64,000 nt of DNA from Mangifera indica (Eukaryota > Streptophyta > Magnoliopsida > Sapindales > Anacardiaceae), in NCBI RefSeq assembly GCF_011075055.1, contig NC_058145.1, forward strand, positions 11,343,894 through 11,407,893, in the 5' to 3' direction. A program made the position numbers and the translations under genes. The notes under the pieces are model-generated. The model did no database searches. It was not told the DNA's origin and saw nothing but the letters and a program-made list of their open reading frames with translations. Below, piece by piece: positions 13,744-28,429 of this stretch (positions are counted from its first letter, which is position 1; every line of letters begins with the position of its first letter).

Positions 13744-15330
13744 ATGTGGCGTTTAGCATTTTCCCCGACTCTTATAAGAAATTTCTTAGCTAAAGCCCCA
13801 CTAGACCCCTTCTCCAATCTTTTTTTTTCTGAAAACACTTTGAAAAGTCACGAATGTTGGGTCTTGAGGAACTATTTTTCGCGGTGGGCTTCAAGTCCTA
13901 GCTTGTCTATATGGAGAAGAAAGAAGGAAATGAGCAAAGAGGGTTTGATGGTGGCTAAAGAGTTGAAGCGTGTTCAATCTCATCCTCTACGCCTTGAACG
14001 CTTCATCAAGTCCCATGTGTCTCGCTTGCTCAAGTCTGATCTTGTTTCTGTTCTTGCCGAGTTCCAGAGGCAAGACCAGGTCTTTCTCTGCATGAAGGTT
14101 TGTTTTATTTTCAAATGGATTTTGTTATGAAATTTGGTGTTTCTTATTAAATTTATGGCATGTTATCCTTGTTGTTCAAGTGATTTTCTTTGTATTTCAT
14201 TGGCTAATTGGAGTTTCAAAATTGTATAAGAATAATGGTAAAAAAACAGAATTCTAGTGTGAAGGTTGATTTCCATTTATCACAACGTTGGGGCCAGCTC
14301 TGACACCACTTGTGTTCATAATTCTAGTAGGAATTGCTTCTTCTGATTATGGGAAAATTTCATTCTCTACGTTGTGCCATTGATTGAAAAGGAAAGCAAA
14401 AGTATTTTAAAATTACTTTTATTTGTTTCTTGTGAGTTGTGAGGATAAGGCCTTCTACTATAAACTTTGATTGATTATACTTCCTCTGCTCTGAGTTTGG
14501 CCTGTAAAATTTGCTTTTCAGGGTTGTCAATTGTTAATGGTGATTACAAATTGTGAGCTTACATATTGAGTTGGCTTAGCAGACCAATATATAAATTGGG
14601 TGAAACAGATTGTAAATAGGGCTCTGCAATAATGTAGAATAAAAATGTAAGCCATTCTATTTTGACAGAATTGAAACACATAATTCTTTTCTATCAGGTT
14701 TTTCTCTTTCTTGTCACCGTACTAAAGGAAACTGAAGGAAAGCAATGTTTGTTGTTATACGCAGCTGGTCGATAGAAGAGATAATGAAGTGATCTTTAGT
14801 TGTTACACTGAACATTTAGACTTGAAGCATGTGAAACTAGGCTCTAGTGCATGGTAGTTACTTGCTAAATTAATTAGAAGCTCAAAACTATGTTTGTTTT
14901 ACAGCTATATGATTTGGTGCGCAGAGAAATATGGTATCGCCCAGACATGTTCTTTTACAGGGACATGCTTATGATGCTTGCAAGAAACAAAAAGGTGAAT
15001 GAAGCGAAATGGGTTTGGGAAGATCTCAAGCGAGAGGAAGTTTTGTTTGATCAGCATACCTTTGGTGACATTGTCAGGGCCTTCTTGGATAGCGGACTGC
15101 CCTCGGAAGCAATGGATATATATGATGAAATGAGAAGATCTCCTGATCCCCCAATATCATTGCCATTTCGTGTGATCTTGAAGGGCCTGATTCCATATCC
15201 AGAATTGAGAGAAAAGGTCAAAGATGATTTCTTGGAGCTCTTCCCTGACATGATTGTGTATGATCCACCTGAAGACTTGTTTGAAGATCAAGATTGGAGA
15301 AGGGAAAGTGATGACGACAGAAGGCATTGA
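13744..15330 (+). CDS. THA8-like short pentatricopeptide repeat protein, organellar
   Basis: Small PPR protein resembling the THYLAKOID ASSEMBLY 8-like group (At1g62350-type). Members are organelle RNA-binding proteins; THA8 itself helps splice chloroplast group II introns. Two exons, 13744-14097 and 14905-15330, with intron gt at 14098 and acceptor ttttacag; 259 residues. I chose ATG 13744 because it gives a plausible organelle-targeting N-terminus (MWRLAFSPTLIRNFLAKA); the frame is open further upstream but without an ATG. Exon 2 carries PPR-like helical pairs at about residues 131-166 (YRPDMFFYRDMLMMLARNKK) and 167-201 (FDQHTFGDIVRAFLDSGLPS), then a family-typical tail (FPDMIVYDPPEDL). The leader probably contains an intron (about 13431-13685, ending ggcag). 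Whether the protein is chloroplastic or mitochondrial cannot be told here. Confidence 0.9.
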
Positions 15331-16100
15331 TGATGCACTTGGACAGTGAAGGCACTCATTCTTCAGTAAAGCTTGCCATCATGAAGAGCAGAATGATTTC
15401 TTATGCCTGTACCAGTTGAGATCAGTTGGTGACTCTCTGGTAGATGAACGTTATTCAGGTTGCAAAGTCTTGATCTTTGAACCATGATGTACATTAAGGA
15501 ATATCCTCGCTATCAGCTTAAAAAAGCGATAGGTCGGTGCCATGTAATGCATTCTTGACTGACTCATTTGAAAGCATGTAGCTGATACAAAGGCATGATA
15601 TTACTTTCAATGGATTGACTTAATCGTTAATATCTGTATCATTTGAATTTTTAATTTGTGGATCATTTTACCGTCCAAAGGTTAATTTTTGTATCATTTG
15701 AATGAAGATAGAATTAAAAAAATATGGAATTTTAGTTACCTGTCTTATGTCGGATGAATTTTGGGCTATAGATTGAGAAATATTCTACTCATACACTGTT
15801 ATTCTTCTAATCAGGTAAGTTTGTAGGAGAATTAAAGTAGTCAAAAATGGATTTTCGGCAATGAATTTGCTGTCATAATTGTGGATAACATGACTGGAAA
15901 AAAATTTAAACAAGACAACCAGACAAACGCACTAATCCAAGCAAACCGAGGAAAAATGGAAATGAAAAAGAGATACGACTAGAAAAAGAGAGGAGAACAT
16001 GAGGTGAAGACAAGAAATTAATTAGGAAATTATTCAAGGGGGCCTTTGACCAAAGGGAGGATTGACATCTCTTTTTGTCAAAACAATTTTTTTCTTTGTT
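15331..16100. other. 3' UTR of the THA8-like gene and intergenic sequence
   Basis: The 3' UTR probably ends within the first 300-400 bp. The rest is ordinary AT-rich sequence with no visible gene or repeat boundary. Confidence 0.4.
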
Positions 16101-18858
16101 AGAATCCGGAAATTTAGAATTATTTGAGTGAATGAATGTTTGCTCATAATGGAGAACGACTATTCATTTATAAGGTTGAAGATGATGAACAATGTTCCTT
16201 TCATAGAGATGAACATTAGTAATAACATAAAAGAATGCATTGTCGTTACTAGGATAGTAACACTTATGCAAACATGAAATGTAGAGTAGGGTTGTGCATC
16301 AACCATGTTTGCCTATTCATTAAGTTGAAATTACAAAATTTACCCTAAATTGTATGTAATAAGGGAATATAAATAGGAATAACCTTATATGATATAAATA
16401 AGGTGACATAATTACTAGAGTTTCTTTAACATGTGTGATTTAACGTACGAGTTACAAGGTAAACAAATTAAGATTTAATTAGGAAATATAAAGTTGTAGA
16501 GTTGTGGAAACAACTAAGAATTTGAATAACGAGCTACCAACTATGTGATTTGCGACATAAGGTAATGAAACAAAAGTTAATGTTATATGATCTTTGACTC
16601 AAACAAATTGAATGCGTGCCAGTAGTGTGTGATCTTTGGCATGAGAAGGAAGATGATTGCCATTATTGTGTGAGCTGTGGCATATGGATAAATGCCAATA
16701 CTGTGTGGTTTATTTGGCATATGATTGAAATTTCATACTATTCTTGTGTGATCTTTAGCACGAGTTGTCAATATAATGTGATCTTTGCTCTAAGATCAAT
16801 ATACTATGCCACTATTGTCTGATCTCTAGTGCACGAACCTAATGTGAAAACATGAGGGATGTTGCATGATGATACTTATAAGATGCTTTATGCATACGCT
16901 CGATGGGGACATGTGTAGCTAAGGGTGTCAATTTAGTAGTTGATACCTACGATATATAGAGATTGTGATTATTAGGCTAATAACAAACTACTCGTGACCT
17001 AGACATACCCACAGATAAGGTAAAGTCTATCAATTGGTGTCTTTAGATTGATAGATATATCATTGTCGGGACTGTGGTTTGTCAATTGGCTAAGACATAT
17101 CAGAATATAGAGAGTTCATTGATTTGGGGTTCAAGACTTGTTAGGACATAAAAAGTCTGTTGATAGGTGTCCATCGATTAATTTAACTAGGATCGTGATT
17201 CCATTGAATGATAATGAGTGATGAGACAACCAAGACTAGAGAAAGATTACCTAAGTGTGGTCAATATAGGGGCTACATTGATTCCTTGAAATTCAAATCT
17301 TGAATGCAACGTGCGATCATTCCATAGATAGACACTACCATGTTTCTACACGAAATATAGTTATGTAAACGGGGTGTATGCCCATGTAAAAGGAACTCTA
17401 CATCGTACAATGATTATTAATAGACCGATGTATGAAGGACTTGTACACTTATCCATGAAATGTAGAATGGCACATGAGGTACACTTGTGTAGAAAGGGGT
17501 GTATGACTGCACATGAGTGTGAAAGGACATTAGTATCCTTAGGGTGTGCATGGTCGTGGAAATAGAGAAAGGTTCTAGTTATGACAATGAAGTGCACGAT
17601 CATGCATTAGACTACAAAGTTGTACATGAGAGCGCACATGAATGACCATGGAAGAATAGTCTTGAATGTTCACATAAGAACTAATGCATGTCTATATAGA
17701 ATCGAATTCACAGTTGTGCATGAGAAGAAAGATGAATGTTTGTTCAAGATCAATTAGGCAATCATATATAGACCTGTCCTGAGTGATTTAGGGGATATAG
17801 ATGGTATGTTGAAGTATCAAGATATGCCTTAGAGAGAGAATAAGATAGGGCATGAAGGTAGAGGCATATACACTAAAAAATAGAGCCCTGATATAAAATG
17901 ATTCATGAGCTTGAGAGAGTAATCTTAGAAATCATATCTTTGAGATGAAATATATTATAAGACGTTGAAAATTATGATTTTTGGGTGATTGGGTAACAAT
18001 TAAGGACATAGGGATCTTGTAGAACACATGTGGGGCTTAGATACCCGAAGAGTGCATATGAGGGATAGAGAGTTCCCATAAAATATGAGTTAAGATGTTA
18101 CCCATAGAAACATGTAATTTAGGGTATTTTTTAGAAAGATATTGTGAGAAGACATTTATGACAGGTTTTATACTCGTAGTTAAGGTGATGAGATAATTCA
18201 TTGATTGGTGTCCACTATTGTGTATGGTATGATTGAGGATCTCTTGGTTAGTATAGGACATGCCGGGTAGTAGAGAGTTTGTTGATTGGCGTCTATGGTA
18301 TGATATGCTAGGACTATGAATCTATCAATTGAAAACCATAGTAGGACGAACCAAGATATAGATAACCTTTAAGATGAGTCACTCGACTAGGGTGTCAAAT
18401 CCTTGCCTTCACTTAGTCCAATTGACATAGAATGATGATTTAGAAAAATGAGAGATAAATTTGCTTTCACTATAGACGAGATATATATTATGTACATATT
18501 AGCATTCCTAGTCATTTGAGATAGGGTATAGACAAATCTTAGATGACGAGAGAGTTTGAGATGTGGAATGCAAGATAGAATCTGGAAGTGATTATATATA
18601 TATATATATAAAAATTTTATTAATGTATAATCGATACTCTTATTTATTTAGTGTTTTATCACCCAACTCTTTCTCTTTGGTTTGATGTTTTGACACTTGA
18701 TGTGTTACTTTCGTAATGATTTTATAAAGGGAATTTAAATAATTTTATGTGGTTAAATGTTTTTATTATTTTAATTCATGTTTAAGATGAGATTAGATAA
18801 CACTTTACTTTGGAGGGCAGAACTTTTGCAATGGGGTGTTATAATTGGTGTCAAAACA
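16100..18858 (+). mobile_element. Probable decayed gypsy-type LTR ending in a tRNA-Met-like primer-binding site
   Basis: Non-coding sequence full of diverged internal repeats: the array at 16560-16850 and repeated blocks around ttgattggtgtcc and gagagtt at about 17030, 17085, 17160, 18195 and 18275. It ends tgttata (about 18837-18843), followed at once by tggtgtcaaaaca, a degraded match to the initiator-tRNA-Met site TGGTATCAGAGC. This is the layout of an LTR 3' end plus primer-binding site. I found no matching second LTR and no pol genes, so both the left boundary and the class are uncertain. Confidence 0.4.
16560..16850 (+). repeat. Degenerate short tandem array (gtgtgatctttggca motif)
   Basis: Six to seven diverged copies of a unit of about 35-45 bp with core gtgtgatcttTGGCA (for example at 16624, 16671, 16704, 16745, 16778 and 16815). 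The open frame across it is a by-product of the array. Such arrays occur inside LTRs of some plant gypsy elements. Confidence 0.6.
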
Positions 18859-18946
18859 AGATTTGGAACACAAGTGTCTAAGGTAGAATTTGTGTGTACT
18901 AGGATAGAAATGAGTCCCTCGTACTACACTGGTTTCAACATGGCAG

Positions 18947-19110
18947 TGCCAACATCAGTATACATCTTCACATTGCCACTGCCATGCCTTGGTGTTGCAT
19001 CATCTCTTCCTACTGGTTTTGTTGCAGGAGCAATCATCCTTGTAATAGGCTTGCTCATTTATGCCTGGACACAAAGAGTAAATTCTTCTAGTGCCTCATC
19101 CTCTCCTGCT
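18947..19110 (+). pseudogene. Last-exon remnant of a CRT-like (CLT) transporter
   Basis: After a good acceptor (acatggcag at 18946) the frame reads VPTSVYIFTLPLPCLGVAS and then LPTGFVAGAIILVIGLLIYA, two hydrophobic segments that I recognise as the C-terminal end of plant chloroquine-resistance-like transporters (plastid thiol and glutathione export). Upstream there are no other exons, only the LTR-like sequence and primer-binding-like site; downstream the frame drifts into non-family sequence. Its place between ROPGAP and the rhodanese/PpiC gene matches At5g19380 (CLT1) in Arabidopsis, from memory. What remains is far too short for a transporter. The longer open frame (18778-19227) fuses it to LTR sequence and is not a gene. 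Confidence 0.6.
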
Positions 19111-20893
19111 ACCAAATTACATTTAATAATCAAGATCATTAGCATCGCCACTTTCAAGCTCAGAAACTGGTGCAAGCTAGTTCCTTCGGTAATCCAAGTA
19201 AGAGATTATAATCGTAATTTTTGTTAAATAATATAGCTAGTTTTCATTCTTCATCGATCCTCGATGTGTAAGGCAGTAAATCATATTAAGAAGAAGATAA
19301 AAAAAGCTGTCTCGAAAAATTTGCTTAATCACTTAATACAAATTGTAGGGTTCAACAGAGGTTTAGTTTCGCAAATTATTAAAAAAAAAAAAAAATTGGT
19401 TATATTAGACTGTAACCTTTTATTGCTTTAAACATATAATTACTTTTACAGTATTCGCCATAAAACTTGTTCATGGAAACTAATGAAATTACTACTGGCA
19501 ATGGAAAGATTTAGACAAAATGATTTATGGAAACTAATATACAATCCAGGTTTTTGATACTTTTAAACAGAGCTTTTAAGGGTGGATGAAATTAAGTCTT
19601 GATTAAAAGACCTCATGGCTTGTGAGCATGTCTCAATTGCATCAACTCCACATCTGTTGAAACTCAGTCAATCACAATAATTCCAAATCTTGACATTTTT
19701 GTGCCTGGACTTGAATTATGTGAAAATTTGTCAAGTGATTTGTATGTGGATAAGAAAGAGCAAAATTACCTTTTTTTTAACTCCACAGCTGTGAAAGTAT
19801 TTTTGGATTGAGGATTTTCTTATGATCCCATCTTTATTGTGATTGATGGTTAATGAAGAAAAGAAGAAACAAATTTAAGCCATTCATGTAGTCAAGTTCT
19901 TAGAAATCAGAGGAAGATGTTTAGACTTGGGTGGCCATAGACACAGAAAATTATTCAATCACATGCTGGGGTTGAATGGATGGTGCAACACCAAGCTGGG
20001 TGGAGTGATAAGCATGAAAAGGCTATTTGCCATAGTGGTACTCTAGCTAATGTGTATGTGACAAATCTTGACTCAGTGCATTGTCTACAACCTTTTCCAA
20101 ACTTTCAGACTGTGGCCATTGATGATGGTTTTATAAGAGAAGACAAGGGTTTTTGAGTTAATTATATATTTCATGATAAGGATGCGCTATAAGATGCTTC
20201 CAGCAAATATGCTTTAGAGAATATATCCCAATACAAGATAATAAGGTTAATTTGATCTTGGTGGGAAATCAAATGTCTATATGATGGATGCTCATGGTAG
20301 ATCGGGGCAACAAAAAAATTATAAGATTTTTAAATTAAAGAAAGAAAATATGACAAAAGTTTAATTTTAAATTTTTTTTTATTAAATAATAATTTTACCC
20401 CAAATTTTAATTAAAATTTATTTATATATAGATATTTAAGTTAAAAAAAAAAAACAAGTCTTTTGGCCAACCTTTAAACTCATTTAAAACAATTTTAATT
20501 TAAAAAATAGTGATTTTAACATAAACTTCTCTACCTTTGTCAGGTTTTTGGTTTCATTGTGGCTCAAGGCTAAATCTATTTATCACCATTCTAATTATTT
20601 TGTTCATATAATAAATGTCAATTTTATAAGCTAATTATTTTTTAAAATCTTTATTTAGAATTATAGTAGATGTATAATTTTATATGTAATTATGTGGTTA
20701 AATAATTAAAAATTAAAAATAAAGTAATATTTAATACGTTATCATTTGTGCGAATCGTTGATTGCTCTGTTTAATAGCTACTTGTGCACAGCCTGCTTAT
20801 CTCCGCCGTGAGTCGCCCGAGTCGAATGAACCTTCAACCTCAACTCTCAACAGTTTCGCTCACTCTGGCTCTCTCGAAACTAAATCCGCAACA
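19111..20893. other. Intergenic region upstream of the rhodanese/PpiC gene
   Basis: No gene. About 20029-20200 resembles 9672-9853 (shared gtgcat/gactca-tgcattg and gataaggatgcgctataagatgc blocks). The last 150 bp or so upstream of 20894 are likely leader and promoter; the frame there is open but lacks an upstream ATG. Confidence 0.45.
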
Positions 20894-23800
20894 ATGATAA
20901 GAACTACTCATATTTCGCCAGTAGCATCACCAGTGCTTTTTGTTCTCAAACAATCGTTGTTTCCCTCTCTCAATCTCTCTTCTTCATTTCTCAATTATCA
21001 CCAACTCTCCACACTGTCTTCTTTCCGAACCCTACTCCCCAAACCCCTCAAACCCTCTTCACTGCGGAGCGTGAAACGGCCCCAGCCTATGATAGGTCGT
21101 TTTCCATGCGCTAAAGGTAATGCTTTTGCCCTTCTGTCAAAACCCATTTATGGTTTTGATTTTTTGTTCAGTGGGTTTTGTCGCATTTCAGCTTCGTTTA
21201 GTGGTGGAAGTAGTGGCTCTGAAGGTGGTAAAGAAATTTTGGTGCAGCACTTGCTTGTTAAAGAAGATGACCTCAAGCTTTTATTGGATCTTCAGCGGAG
21301 GATTGCTGAAGGTGATAATCGGTTCTTTTAAGTGACTCGAAATGAAAATTTATGACTTAGTTAAGATAATAAGGGAAAAAAAAAAAATGAAAGTTCAGTT
21401 GTATAAGTGATAAAAATACGTGCACAGATGCATAAGTCAAATGCAAAGTGAGATAATACATATATATATATATATATTTTCAGATGTTTTGTTTCTGGAT
21501 TTTTTCTTGTTTATTCCTATACTGATTTTTTTTTTTTTTTTGGTTTATCTTTTTATTTCACGAAGGAGAGGATTTAAGTGATCTTGCTGTTGAATACTCA
21601 GTTTGTCCATCTAAGCAAGAGGGGGGAATGCTTGGTTGGGTGAGAAAGGGGCAAATGGTAAATGAGAGAATTTTGATATGATTCATGCAATGAAAGTGGT
21701 AGTGACACACTCCCTATTATTGCACAATCTACTATAGCTTTTAAGATTAAATTGCATTTTTATAATTTTGAACATTATTGTACAATGTTCTTTCTTCATT
21801 TAACACATGGGGAATATTATTAACACACACACTTATATTGCACGAACTGCTGAAAGTTTTTAAGATTATATAGCATGCATAGAGCATTGAAGCTCAAGTA
21901 AGTTTCTTGATTGACTGCTGTTGTGAGCTGTACTAAACCACTTCAATTTCAAGTAAAGGCTTTTTTGTTCTAGTAGCAGCCAAACTCTATTTAGCCGGTT
22001 TGAAATGCTCTAAGGAGGACTGAGTATGCTAGTGTAAGATGTGGTACTAGAAAAATAGTAATTATTTTGTTGATTTCGGTACCATATGAAGACAAAAATT
22101 CTTTTTCTTTGAGTGGGACTCTGCTAATTATGGATTGCAGGATATAGGTGAATGTTGCATATCCTGGTCTATGTGATAACTGCATTAATTGAGCAATATT
22201 TCCTCAATGATACAGCATTCCTGATGTTTGCCTTTGTCTTCTAGGTCTAGATCTTTGGATTGCAAAGAACATCTACATAGAGGAAACATATGGACACCCA
22301 TCAAATCTTTTCATTTTCAACTGTAAATGTGAATTGCACTAATTTGAGCATCTAGATACTTGCTTACTACTTCAAGGGGTTATCTTAGTTTTCAATATGG
22401 TTGACACATGACAGTTCTTACATTGTAAATTCATCCAGGTCCCTGAATTTGAGGAGGTTGCGTTTAGTTCGCCTTTGAACAAAGTTGCAAGGGTTAAAAC
22501 TCAATTTGGATGGCACTTGTTGCAAGTTTTATCTGAGAGGTATGCCTTAGAATCTTGGTTGAATATTGTTATTGATGTTTGATATCTTAAGCGTTTGCAT
22601 CAAGAGATAACTTATTAGTGCTTAATGAAATGATGCAGATGCTAGCTCTTGCTTTGTCTGTGCTAATGTCTTTTTGCATCTTTCATTTTTACTGACAGGG
22701 AAGAATCATCTCTTCAAGACATTCAGCCTGATGAATTTCATGTTAAAATGCAAGATCCGGATTTCCTTGAAGAGGCACGGTTGATTGATGTTCGAGAACC
22801 TGATGAAGTGTATGCTTTTTCTATTACATTTTGATTCTCCAGCCTAGTTTGCTGAACTTTAACTCAGATTAACTATTTCCCTAGTTCATAATGAAAATTA
22901 TTTTCTGTGAGAAAAAGGGGAGTAACCCAGGAAATATGCAATTGATGATTGTGTCTGCAAAAAGAATGATCTTATTCCACAATGATCATCAGTTATAATC
23001 AATAGTTGTTTGTCTGGAAGTTTATGCGCACATCTAGAGGTGAATCTTTTTTTTGGAAGTAAGCTACATATTGGCAACTTGATGTAACTAACATGTTTCT
23101 CTAAAAGGGGCTATATCTTTGCTTACACATTTCTCTGTGGGAATAATGGCTTTGTACAATTTGCTTGTTTGTATGGTTCGCTACTTTTTTCATAATTTCT
23201 AATCATTTTCCTTCTTGATTGTTTCTGTATTTTTGTGTTCACCACTTTTTGATCTTTCTCATATGACAGTGCTCGAGCTTCTTTGCCAGGCTTTAAAGTT
23301 CTTCCTCTCCGCCAGTTTGGGACCTGGGGACCAGATATAACTACCAAGTTTGACCCTCAGAAGGATACATATGTAATGGTGTGTAAAATTTTTATCAGTG
23401 TTCAAAGATTTTCAGTTTTGTCATTAGCAAAGAGAATGGCTTAATGTTGGGTAATAAATTTATATTTTCTTTCATCTTGGGCCTAAGTTGTTCTCAATTT
23501 TCTCTTTCATATTTGACTGGAAAGAATTGTCATTAATTTGATAAAGGATTTTGAACATTTTCTTTCCCTCTATTGCTTTTGTATTTGTTGTCAGTGTCAA
23601 GAGAATTCTCTGAAAATTGCATTAGGTGTTTTTTATGGCTAAGAAATTTTGTCCTCCTTGCCCCCAAATCCTCCTATGTTGTATTGAAGTCTTATCTTCT
23701 TCATGATTTATCTTAATTATTTTCTGCCTTGTACGTTTTAATGCTACTCAATTTGTAATTTTTTCTTTTGATTTTATCTTTTCATTGATAAAATAGTCAC

Positions 23801-24441
23801 TTTTCAATTTTATCCCCTTCCCTACAATGCCATTATTTTATAGTGCTAAAATATATGTTATGTGCAGTGTCATCATGGCATGCGGTCATTGCAGGTTGCC
23901 AAATGGTTGCAGACACAGGTAAAGCCTTTTCCATTTATTGATTCATTTCCAGGAAAAATAAAACATGCTTGTTTGCGTGTACATAGAAAATACTATCTCG
24001 GAAAAATGACTACATATTTCAATGTTAAATTCAATATCTCCTTAGTGCATCATTTATATTTTTGCAATCCTCCCTTGTGCCTTAATATCTTCCTAGTTTT
24101 ACTTGGTTGTTTTATGACATATCATTGCACACATGTATACATCTCTGTAACGACAATTGTCTTCTTGTAATTTGTCATCTTATCATCATACTCTTTTTCT
24201 AACTTATAGTTGACATGCTAGAAACATTTCCAACCAACAGTTAAATAGTACATAGATTAAAGTGAATTGCTATACTGTTGTGACATTATATATAATTTTT
24301 TCTGAGTGTTTTCAATGTAGTTCTGACCTTTTATCTTGGTTATTTGTTGATGACTATCAGGGTTTTAGGAGAGTATTTAATTTATCAGGAGGAATACACG
24401 CATATGCTACCCAGGCTGATCCATCAATCCCTACGTATTGA
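20894..24441 (+). CDS. STR12: Chloroplast rhodanese-like / PpiC (parvulin) domain protein, STR12 type
   Basis: Sulfurtransferase-like protein with a peptidyl-prolyl isomerase domain; substrate unknown in the family. Seven exons, all in phase: 20894-21311, 21566-21657, 22439-22539, 22699-22809, 23270-23378, 23868-23918, 24361-24441; 320 residues. The first 80 or so residues are rich in Ser, Leu and Pro with few acids, as in a chloroplast transit peptide. The parvulin domain spans about 112-205 (EILVQHLLVKEDD; SVCPSKQEGGMLGWVRKGQM; EFEEVAFSSPLNKV). The rhodanese domain follows (EEARLIDVREPDEV; FKVLPLRQFGTW), with the active loop C278-HHGMR intact and an RRVFNLSGGIHAYA C-terminus. The catalytic Cys is present, so sulfurtransfer is possible. 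It matches At5g19370 in layout and neighbourhood (from memory). The start is the first in-frame ATG. Confidence 0.93.
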
Positions 24442-26056
24442 CACTACAACTTTTCTGATCCCCCAATAGATATGTCTTACAATACTTGTTACTTGAGAAC
24501 CATGTGCAACGGATCGGGTCCTCTTTCTATGCAACATTCCTACATGGTAAACTGTGTTCTGAACTTCACAGGTTGATAGAGATTGAAATTGTTGGGATTG
24601 AATTAAATGGAGTGAGGAAAGATTAACCTCAGATTCATAGAGGTTGAAAGAGATTGGATTGGATGAGACTGAGAGATGAGTACAAGGGGAGAAGCTCAGA
24701 TTTAATTGTTGGGAGAATGAAGAAATATATTGTAAACTTATCAGCCTTGTTAACCATGCGTTTTATTTTGTATTGAGATTTAGACAGTGACCGATGAATT
24801 ATTATTGACTGAGATGGTACGTTGATTATCAGTAATTGAACAATTTGGTAAATCCAACCATGTTTGTTGTATTGTCTCTTTTATGCAGCAAGTGTGCTAG
24901 TTTTAGTGTATGATAGTAATGAGCCATGCCTTTCAGAAGCGCATAACCCAATTGTGTGGCTTATGATGCAAGTTACATTATATGAAATTCAATAAAACTA
25001 TGATTGCGAATGTTTTCACAGGATTGATTGATTTTGAAAGAAGAAAAAAATAATATTTAATTATATAATAATATATTATCTATATTTAAAAAGTGTGTAC
25101 ATATAATATTACTCATATGTGAGATCAATAATTCAATAAAATTATGTGTATAATTTTTATATATAATTTTGTGTATAAGTAATGATGTATTATTATATGA
25201 TTATATTTTATTTTATCTTTAATTTTTAATTATCTAATTATATGATGATACATTGTTATTTATGTATAAAGTTGTGCACGTAGTATTATTCAAAATAATT
25301 TATTTGATGTACTCATTTTCCAAAACACAATATTATGTGTACATAAATAGATACACACATAATATATCATCATGTGATTGAATGTTATTTTATTATTGAT
25401 TCAGAATCACTCAAGTAATATCCGATTAAATGTATATCTATTTATATACTCAAAATATGTATACATAATTTTATAATTTTCTAAAACAATTTAACCTAGT
25501 AGGAGTACTATAAGATATGATTATGGCAAGCATTTTAACTTGTTTGTGTTGAGACCTTTATTTTATACAAACTTGGATGGTTCACTTTCATAAACAAGTA
25601 CTTGTAAAATTAGAATTAGACGGTTGTGAATAAACAGTTTTATGTTCTAGCTAATGCACAACTAAAATTATATCTTACTATGTTAATACAAAAATCGCAA
25701 ACAGGTTTAAAATCTTCCCGGAAAATCCTCTCAACCCATGTCTCAAAACACAAATCAATTAATTCCCATCAGATTGCCTGACCCTTTCAACAAGAATTCT
25801 GTCCTAAAATTCCTCATTATCCCAATTTCTACACCAAAAATCCAACCTGTTTCTTAATCCTCCTCTTTCTTTTCTCTCTCTATACATGTCTTTCTTTCTC
25901 TTTAGAACACTTTCGTCAACCTCCATAAGGAAACAAAATAGAAACATTTGTACAAAAAACAAGAAAAAAATTATGTTAGTCCATCTCTGAAACAATCCCA
26001 TCACCATCATTTTTAATTAATATAATCCTTTCATCTTTAATCCTTTACCGATTAAT
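24442..26056. other. 3' UTR of STR12-like gene, AT-rich repeats, CPK leader
   Basis: A polyadenylation-type AATAAA at 24991-24996 lies about 550 bp past the STR12-like stop. About 25070-25480 holds two pieces of the AT-rich hairpin MITE family. The CPK promoter and a CT-rich leader should lie in the last few hundred bases. Confidence 0.5.

Positions 26057-28429
<2,373 letters not shown>

Noticed and set aside
17361..17603. Overlapping small open frames on both strands
   Set aside because: They fall in repeat-rich LTR-like DNA, have no family similarity and overlap antisense; by-products of repeat structure.
18778..19227. 149-codon open frame as a gene
   Set aside because: Its first half is LTR and primer-binding-like sequence; only 18947-19110 resembles a protein family.
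23862..24170. 102-codon open frame in STR12
   Set aside because: Starts in exon 6 and reads through the intron; the splice site at 23918 and exon 7 give the conserved protein.
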